From NCBI GenBank assembly GCA_903876885.1, contig CAIRBP010000070.1, forward strand, positions 1 to 58,417: DNA of 58,417 bases, in the 5' to 3' direction. The notes beneath the pieces were generated by a model. The model ran no database searches. It worked only from the letters and a program-made list of their open reading frames with translations, and had not been told where the DNA came from. Below are positions 52,836 through 58,417 of this stretch, piece by piece. The position numbers and the translations under genes are program-made. The stretch's first letter is position 1. Each line of letters opens with the position of its first letter. Source of the DNA: an uncultured Burkholderiales bacterium (GTDB lineage: Bacteria > Pseudomonadota > Gammaproteobacteria > Burkholderiales > Burkholderiaceae_C).

Positions 52836-54146
52836 TTAGTGCGCTAAATCCTCTCGAACTTTGTCCTCCCGAACCAAACGGACCACACGCTGCGTGCTGG
52901 GGATGACGATGGCATGCGACTTTAGAGCCTCTAATACCAGTACATTTACTTCGGATTTAACGCTGATCCATGCACTCTCGACCTCGTCAACCCAAAAGGC
53001 AAGCGTCATCTCAAGACCATCCGCCCCCAGATTCAAGAGATGTGCCTGAGGTGGGGGGGACTTTAAAACGCTAGAAGCTCTCGAACAAGCTTCAACCAAA
53101 CAGGCCTGGGCTGCGGGGACGTCGCTTGCATAATCGATCGTGACATGGATTTGTAAGAGCACTCGCCCGTGAGCTCTAGATAGGTTCTCAACTTTCTCAG
53201 ACACCATCATCTCATTGGGAAGCACGCACTCTCGCCCCGCTGCATCCCGGATGAGGGTATAACGGGTCTTGATATCTGTAATTCTCCCCTCTAAACCGGA
53301 GATCCGTACTTGGTCTCCTATGCGCACAGAACGCTCCAACAAAATCACAAATCCGCTGACATAGTTTGCAGCTAGTTTTTGCAAGCCAAGACCTAGTCCT
53401 ACACCTAAGCCGCCCCCTAATACTGAAAGAGCCGTTAAATCAACACCCACAGCCGAGAGGGCAACAAGTAGCCCAATGAAGGTCAAGAAGACTCGCAACA
53501 CATTTGTTGCGACCTTTCGAATAGACAAATCTACGATGGCACGGGCTACGATATGGCGCTCAAGCGTTGCGGAAACCCAAAGTGTCAAAACCAGAACCAA
53601 ACAAGAGGAGAGCACTCCCTCTATCAAACTTCTCAAATCTAACTTGGTGCGTCCAAAGCTAATATGAATCGATTCAAGCTCCAGGGTTACCCACGGCAAA
53701 AAACCAGTAATCCAAAGTAAAGCGATTAGCCACACAAAATAACTTACCCCTTGATCTAGCACTTTGATAGCAGGTGAGTTGGGGAACACTGAGCTCAGAA
53801 CCCTGGCCAACAAACGAATAATGACCAGGGATAAGAGAATCGGAATGGCGATCTTAAATAGTGCTTCGTGTTGGGTTTGGATCCAAACCTCTTTTGCCGC
53901 GTAACTCAGCACCAAGGCTAAGAGGGGAAACATCAAACCATCAAAAAAGCGAGGGCCAAACCATACCGAGGCCTCAGTGTCTAGGCCAGCCTTGGTGCCC
54001 CCTTGGTTGCTAGATAACGCAGTAGTGGCTTTAAAAACAACTTTAGTAATGCCTAGTGCGAGCATCAAACAAAGTGTCAATACCAAAGACTCCAAAGGTA
54101 CTGTGTCTGAGCGCAGATTTTGGTAAAGGGCAATTAATTCACTCAT
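52836..54146 (-). CDS. MscS-family mechanosensitive channel
   Basis: A 436-residue membrane protein with several N-terminal hydrophobic segments followed by the MscS core: VLGGGLGVGLGLGLQKLAANYVSGFVILLE, the Gly/Ala-rich pore helix running into the beta domain, then RIGDQVRISGLEGRITDIKTRYTLIRD and the cytosolic vestibule. These channels release solutes on osmotic downshock. It begins 17 bases after the histone-deacetylase-family gene. Confidence 0.93.
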   Translation of the reverse strand: MSELIALYQNLRSDTVPLESLVLTLCLMLALGITKVVFKATTALSSNQGGTKAGLDTEASVWFGPRFFDGLMFPLLALVLSYAAKEVWIQTQHEALFKIAIPILLSLVIIRLLARVLSSVFPNSPAIKVLDQGVSYFVWLIALLWITGFLPWVTLELESIHISFGRTKLDLRSLIEGVLSSCLVLVLTLWVSATLERHIVARAIVDLSIRKVATNVLRVFLTFIGLLVALSAVGVDLTALSVLGGGLGVGLGLGLQKLAANYVSGFVILLERSVRIGDQVRISGLEGRITDIKTRYTLIRDAAGRECVLPNEMMVSEKVENLSRAHGRVLLQIHVTIDYASDVPAAQACLVEACSRASSVLKSPPPQAHLLNLGADGLEMTLAFWVDEVESAWISVKSEVNVLVLEALKSHAIVIPSTQRVVRLVREDKVREDLAH

Positions 54147-54163
54147 GAGCTTTTTAGTCCAAC

Positions 54164-55117
54164 TTACAAATCTGCGAGCACTCTGATGTGTGCTTCAACG
54201 CTTTTGCCAAGAGCTTGGGTGTTATACCCCCCCTCAAGCACGGATACGATACGGCACTTTGCATAGGCAGCAGCAACCGTCTTAATCTGGCGGGTGATCC
54301 ATGCGTAGTCAGCCTCTAACAATCCGAGTTGGGCCATATCGTCCTCTCGGTGCGCGTCAAAGCCTGCGCTGACAAAGATCATCTCAGGCTTGTGGGCGTG
54401 AAGTGCTGGAAGCCAATAATCGCTCACAACCTGTCTAATCGCATCACCCTTGGAGTAAGCCGGGATGGGAACGTTTACCATTTTTTCTGTAATTTCACCC
54501 GCGCCCCCCTCAGGATAGTAGGGGTGTTGATACAGACTAACCATCAAAACCCGCTCATCAGATTGAAGAATGTTTTGTGTACCGTCGCCGTGGTGAACAT
54601 CAAAATCTACAACCGCTACTCGCTTTAAACCGTGACGCTCTAGAGCGTGTTTAGCGGCAACGGCGACGTTGTTGACAAAACAAAACCCGCCTGCTTTGTC
54701 CCGTTTTGCGTGATGTCCGGGGGGTCTAACGGCGCAAAAAGCATTTTGAAGATCTCCCGCAATCACCGCGTCGGTCGCCCCAATCGCAGCACCTGCAGCG
54801 TGCAAAATCGCGCTCCAAGTATGCGAGTTCATTGAGGTATCGGGATCGACTTGCACGTAGTGAGGTCCACCGGCACTGATATCGTCTATCAACTGATCCG
54901 AGAGACCTCTGAGGGAGGCTATATACATTCTGGAGTGCGCTGCCTCAAGATCGCTGATTGAGGCTGGGCCGACCTGGACGTTCTCAAGTCCAATATCCAA
55001 ACCCGTCATCAATAAGCGATCGTAAATCGCGTGCAAACGCTCCGGACATTCGGGATGCCCCTCGCCCATTTCATGAAGTAAACAAGTTGGGTGTGTATAA
55101 AAACCAGTTTTATTCAT
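54164..55117 (-). CDS. Histone-deacetylase-family (HDAC/AphA-like) hydrolase
   Basis: A 317-residue zinc hydrolase. RPPGHHAKRDKAGGFCFVNN (131-150) carries the H135/H136 dyad; VDFDVHHGDGTQ (170-181) supplies Zn ligands D173 and H175; SAGFDAHREDD gives the third Asp; and LEGGYN completes the pocket. Bacterial members remove acetyl or similar groups from polyamines or proteins. It is divergent from the transglycosylase gene. The substrate is unknown. Confidence 0.93.
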   Translation of the reverse strand: MNKTGFYTHPTCLLHEMGEGHPECPERLHAIYDRLLMTGLDIGLENVQVGPASISDLEAAHSRMYIASLRGLSDQLIDDISAGGPHYVQVDPDTSMNSHTWSAILHAAGAAIGATDAVIAGDLQNAFCAVRPPGHHAKRDKAGGFCFVNNVAVAAKHALERHGLKRVAVVDFDVHHGDGTQNILQSDERVLMVSLYQHPYYPEGGAGEITEKMVNVPIPAYSKGDAIRQVVSDYWLPALHAHKPEMIFVSAGFDAHREDDMAQLGLLEADYAWITRQIKTVAAAYAKCRIVSVLEGGYNTQALGKSVEAHIRVLADL

Positions 55118-55321
55118 CGATTTACTATGGATTTTTTATGCTCGCATCGCTTCATCCTACCCCAAAATTTTGTTCCAACCTAGGTCTTGCAAGCTTAGCA
55201 TGCCAACACTTTGATGCATATCAGCTAAAATTTTAAAAATTGAGCGTATTTCTCGATACTTTTTTAGACTCACCTACCCCTTAACAGCATTTTAATCACG
55301 CCTGCAACCGCGCACCACTCA

Positions 55322-56731
55322 ATGACATTGACTTCAATAGCGATAAAACACGCGAAAACACCTTCAAAATTAAAAACAAAAATAAAAGTACAAAGTAGAT
55401 TAAAAGCAAGGCGACTAACTCGCAAATTATTTACTACTGAAATTAATATTAAAACTGTTAGCCTCCTAAAGCTCCGAGCTAAGTTATCTCTAACTTTAAG
55501 ACTAATTTGTATTACCGGCGTTGTCGCTACTTCGAACCTTTGCTCAGTTGCCCAAGCCCAATACGCTCCTGCACAAAGTGATCCCAGCTCACCCCCAACA
55601 AAGGCTGAGTCAGACTTTGGCGCCCAACACAGTTCTGCATCTCCCCACAAAAAACAAAACCACCATCCGAGTGTTCTACTTCATAAACTCGATTCCTCAA
55701 AGGGCTCGATTAATTTAAACCCTAAATCAAAGTCCAAAGTCACTCGGCTCGCTGCGTTTGGGGAAACTGAGGCTGTGGTAAGCCTGGGTGAAAAAATTGC
55801 CATTGAACAAGGTTTACCTAAAGACTGGGTGATCAAGAAAATTTCGGGTGCTCATCTTATTCCTAGCGCTGTCCAGCAAATGATGCCAGCACCTGCACCT
55901 GTGCTCAAAAATTGGCATGCCTACCGGGCTCGCTTTATCGAGCCTAAACGTATAAATCAAGGTGTTCTGTTTTGGCAAAGGAACGCAGCAACCCTGGCTC
56001 AGGCAGAGCGGGACTTTGGGGTCGCACCCGAGATCATTATTGGCATACTCGGTGTAGAAACACTGTACGGTCAACACATGGGGGCTTATCCTGTACTTGA
56101 CTCACTTGCAACGCTGAGCCTTGAGTTTCCAAGGGAGCACCCAAGAGCGCTTGAGCGGCAAACTTTTTTTCAAAATGAATTAGGCTTTTTCTTAAAAGCT
56201 GAATTTACCCGCCCGTTAAGTGAAAAAAATGAGGTCCTCGGAAGCTACGCTGGAGCAACTGGCGCTGCCCAGTTCATGCCAAGCAGTTTGGCTAAATTTG
56301 CCGTCGACTACGACCATGACGGACAGATTGATCTCATTCACAGTACCAAAGACGCTATTGGGTCAATTGCGAATTATTTCAAAATGTTTGGTTGGCAAAA
56401 CGGCGTACCAACTCGGTTTGCAGTGGATGTAAGCGCGCCACAAATCGATTTAGAGGGGCTTTTGATACCCGACATATTACCCACCTTCAGCGCGCAATCC
56501 TTTGAAGCAAAAGGTGCAAAGCTTAGCGCCGAGGGCAAAAGCTATTCTGGCCTGCTGGCCCTAATAGAACTTCAAAACGGGACAGAGCCCAAGGAGTACC
56601 TAGCGGGTACGGAAAATTTTTACGTAGTCACGCGCTATAACTGGAGTAGTTACTACGCAATGGCAGTTCTTGATTTAGGTCAGGCAGTCAGGGAAGCTTA
56701 CGAAACTAAAGTCGCAACCACTGTGCATTGA
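55322..56731 (+). CDS. MltB-type lytic murein transglycosylase
   Basis: A 469-residue transglycosylase of the SLT_2/MltB family that cuts peptidoglycan glycan strands in the periplasm. The catalytic Glu is E246 in GILGVETLYGQHMGAY, and YAGATGAAQFMPSS, DLIHSTKDAIGSIANYF and TRYNWSSYYAMAVLDLG follow. A signal-like segment lies at 55-80 (LSLTLRLICITGVVATSNLCSVAQA), but about 54 very basic residues precede it, which is unusual; no better start codon is evident. A C74 near the cleavage region could be a lipid site. Confidence 0.9.
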   Translation: MTLTSIAIKHAKTPSKLKTKIKVQSRLKARRLTRKLFTTEINIKTVSLLKLRAKLSLTLRLICITGVVATSNLCSVAQAQYAPAQSDPSSPPTKAESDFGAQHSSASPHKKQNHHPSVLLHKLDSSKGSINLNPKSKSKVTRLAAFGETEAVVSLGEKIAIEQGLPKDWVIKKISGAHLIPSAVQQMMPAPAPVLKNWHAYRARFIEPKRINQGVLFWQRNAATLAQAERDFGVAPEIIIGILGVETLYGQHMGAYPVLDSLATLSLEFPREHPRALERQTFFQNELGFFLKAEFTRPLSEKNEVLGSYAGATGAAQFMPSSLAKFAVDYDHDGQIDLIHSTKDAIGSIANYFKMFGWQNGVPTRFAVDVSAPQIDLEGLLIPDILPTFSAQSFEAKGAKLSAEGKSYSGLLALIELQNGTEPKEYLAGTENFYVVTRYNWSSYYAMAVLDLGQAVREAYETKVATTVH

Positions 56732-56785
56732 TCAGGCACTGATATCCTTAAATATCCTCAATTAATTAAGCCATATTAAACACAA

Positions 56786-58009
56786 TCAAACAATGCCCGC
56801 GCTTTTAAGCTCTGCAATTTGAGCCGGTGATTTATGCAAAAAGTCGCTGAGGATCTCATCAGTATGCTGCCCCAAAGCAGGTGGCGGCATTTCGTGCTTA
56901 ACCGGGGTCTCAGAGAATTTCATCGGGGACGCTACCAAGGTTACTTTGCCCGCGACAGCGTGCGGGAGTTCAATTTGCATACCCCGGGCCTGCACCTGCG
57001 GTTCTTGGAAAACCTCTTCAATTTTGTTAATAGGCCCGTTAGCAACACCACCGTCGTCTAAAAGCTTCACCCATTCTTTGGTGGTGTGTTTCAAGAAAAC
57101 CAAATTAAGTAAACGGGTAAGCTCTTCTCTATTTTTTACTCTCTCACCGTTGGTTGAGTACTGGGGATCTTCTGCAAGGTGAGTGCAGTGAGCTAATTCG
57201 CAAAACTTTTTAAATAGATTGTCATTTCCGCACGCCAAAATTATCGCGCCGTCTGCGGTTTTAAACGTTTGATAGGGCACTATGTTTGGATGCGCATTAC
57301 CCAAGGAACTTGGGGACTCACCGGTTGTAAAGAAATTCATTGCTTGGTTAGCCAAAAGAGCAACACATGAGTCAAGCAAGGACACATCAATCCATTGTCC
57401 TTGCCCGGTGACCGCTCTGTGCGCTATGGCCGCGCAGATGGCAACGCTTGCATACATACCTGTGCTCATATCGATAATTGGCACACCTACACGCTGGGGA
57501 CCACCTCCTGGCAAATCTTCACGCTCACCCGTGATGCTCATCAAGCCACCCATGCCCTGCGCCATAAAGTCATACCCTGGTCGGTCCTTATAGGGACCAG
57601 TCTGACCAAATCCTGTAACAGAGCAATAAATGATGCCTGGATTGATCGCCTTTATGTCCTCATAGCCCAGCCCGTAGCGCGCCAGGTCTCCCACCTTGTA
57701 GTTCTCAACAATCACATCCACGTCTTTAGCAAGTTCACGCACAAGCTCTTGTCCTTGCTGGCTTGAGAGGTTAATGGTGATAGATTTTTTCCCCCTATTT
57801 GCAGCGCAGTAGTAAGCCGATTCTTTGGTCGCTTTACCCTGCGTATCTTTTAGATAAGGAGGCGCAAAAGCACGTGAGTCATCCCCCTTCCCAGGTCTCT
57901 CCACTTTGATAACTTGGGCTCCAAGGTCTGCTAAATTCTGCGCCGCCCAAGGTCCTGCCAATACACGGGAGAGGTCAAGAACTTTAATATGCGAGAGTGG
58001 ACCAGACAT
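56786..58009 (-). CDS. CaiB/BaiF family CoA-transferase (class III)
   Basis: From the ATG at 58009 (AGGG nine bases upstream) it is a 407-residue class III CoA-transferase with IKVLDLSRVLAGPWAAQNLADLGAQV, PGYDFMAQGMGGLMSITG bearing the catalytic Asp, and IDMSTGMYASVAICAAI. It is the most complete of the three CaiB proteins in the window. It is convergent with the transglycosylase gene and downstream of a truncated Bug-like frame. The acid substrate is unknown. Confidence 0.94.
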   Translation of the reverse strand: MSGPLSHIKVLDLSRVLAGPWAAQNLADLGAQVIKVERPGKGDDSRAFAPPYLKDTQGKATKESAYYCAANRGKKSITINLSSQQGQELVRELAKDVDVIVENYKVGDLARYGLGYEDIKAINPGIIYCSVTGFGQTGPYKDRPGYDFMAQGMGGLMSITGEREDLPGGGPQRVGVPIIDMSTGMYASVAICAAIAHRAVTGQGQWIDVSLLDSCVALLANQAMNFFTTGESPSSLGNAHPNIVPYQTFKTADGAIILACGNDNLFKKFCELAHCTHLAEDPQYSTNGERVKNREELTRLLNLVFLKHTTKEWVKLLDDGGVANGPINKIEEVFQEPQVQARGMQIELPHAVAGKVTLVASPMKFSETPVKHEMPPPALGQHTDEILSDFLHKSPAQIAELKSAGIV

Positions 58010-58147
58010 GAGACTTCCCTTCAATGTGGATTTGTTTTAAATTAGTAACACTATTTTAGCGGGCAGCACTTAAGGTGCAGGTCAAACTGAAAATGGCCAT
58101 ATATTTCTTCAACCCAGCCATGAACCACTGAACCAGGACTACAAGAA

Positions 58148-58417
58148 TTAATAATTAAAGGTTCTAACAGTTTTGCTAGATAGTTTTGTGATTGCAGATG
58201 CGGGCATAAAGACCATGTCGACCACACCTTTGGATAAAGCCTTGTGTGCTGATGCAAAGTCTTTAAAGTTGATCTCCTCTAGTTGCAGACCGTGTTGTTT
58301 ACGGAATTGCTGCATTTTGTTGGCTTGAACGCTGTGCCCCTTAACCTGAGCGTAATTGAAACTAAATTGTCCAGGGTTGGTACGAATTTGATGTATTAAT
58401 TCTTGAAGTTGACTAGG
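58148..58417 (-). CDS. C-terminal fragment resembling a Bug-family protein, cut by right edge
   Basis: An open minus-strand frame enters from the right edge and ends at TAA 58150-58148 after 89 residues. The segments LQELIHQIRTNPGQFSF and KDFASAHKALSKGVVDMVF line up by eye with Bug blocks that usually read ELIAYAKANPGKLNY and YKGTGPALTDLLGGQVDVMF. The stop comes where about 100 further residues would be expected, so the copy may be truncated or degenerate. Similarity is moderate and the call is tentative. Confidence 0.45.
   Translation of the reverse strand, partial: PSQLQELIHQIRTNPGQFSFNYAQVKGHSVQANKMQQFRKQHGLQLEEINFKDFASAHKALSKGVVDMVFMPASAITKLSSKTVRTFNY

Noticed and set aside
55270-55650. 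126-residue minus-strand frame
   Set aside because: Opposite the transglycosylase gene; no motif or start site.
58051-58257. 68-residue minus-strand frame near the right edge
   Set aside because: Overlaps the Bug-like frame in another phase and has no family character.

Overview
The window reads as a chromosomal segment of an AT-leaning betaproteobacterium, most likely a member of the Burkholderiales close to the Alcaligenaceae. Three signs point there: at least four Bug/TctC-type periplasmic binding proteins, the folC-SPOR-cvpA-purF-metZ gene order, and a bacterial Coq7-type ubiquinone hydroxylase. The genus cannot be fixed from the sequence alone. There is no phage, insertion sequence, CRISPR array or plasmid backbone.

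Layout. Positions 1-9,500 are AT-rich and mixed: a Bug protein cut by the left edge, an MFS carrier, two unrecognised small proteins, a DASH-type cryptochrome/photolyase, coq7, a ChaN-like protein, a low-molecular-weight phosphotyrosine phosphatase, a methyltransferase, an exported RidA-like protein and a second Bug protein. From 9.8 to 38.4 kb there is a long catabolic block, almost all on the minus strand and made of three likely operons. (a) 11.4-17.5 kb: Tat-exported amidohydrolase, AidB-like acyl-CoA dehydrogenase, Bug protein and CaiB CoA-transferase, followed by a LysR regulator. (b) 19.0-28.0 kb: CaiB CoA-transferase, CitE/HpcH-type CoA-ester lyase, a complete Liv ABC importer, aldehyde dehydrogenase and SDR; two perfect inverted repeats lie at its head. 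(c) 28.3-38.4 kb: ten tightly packed genes encoding an SsuABC-like importer, an unusually long enolase-superfamily protein, a Gfo/Idh/MocA oxidoreductase, a DUF993 aldolase-like protein, a Bug protein, an SDR, a 3-hydroxyisobutyrate-dehydrogenase-like enzyme and a xylose-isomerase-like enzyme.

Operon (c) is preceded by a TetR gene. The identical 16-bp palindrome TTAACTATTTAGTTAA stands directly in front of both the TetR gene and the operon, each time abutting a -10 hexamer. The window therefore shows a self-contained, substrate-inducible catabolic regulon whose combination of enzymes I do not recognise as a described pathway.

From 39.2 kb on the content is housekeeping: a DUF2237 protein, a tRNA-Ala/Glu/Asp operon with promoter and terminator, gltX, metZ, purF, cvpA, a SPOR protein, folC, an ArsC/YffB-type protein, argG, ppnP, a nitronate monooxygenase-like protein, etfA/etfB, an MscS channel, a histone-deacetylase-family hydrolase, a membrane-bound-type lytic transglycosylase, a third CaiB CoA-transferase and a right-edge fragment resembling a Bug protein.

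How they fit: the catabolic blocks pair periplasmic capture (Bug, Liv and NMT1-type binding proteins) with CoA activation (CaiB) and oxidation or cleavage (acyl-CoA dehydrogenase, CitE-like lyase). EtfAB could carry electrons from the acyl-CoA dehydrogenase to the quinone pool. Substrates are not determinable from sequence alone.
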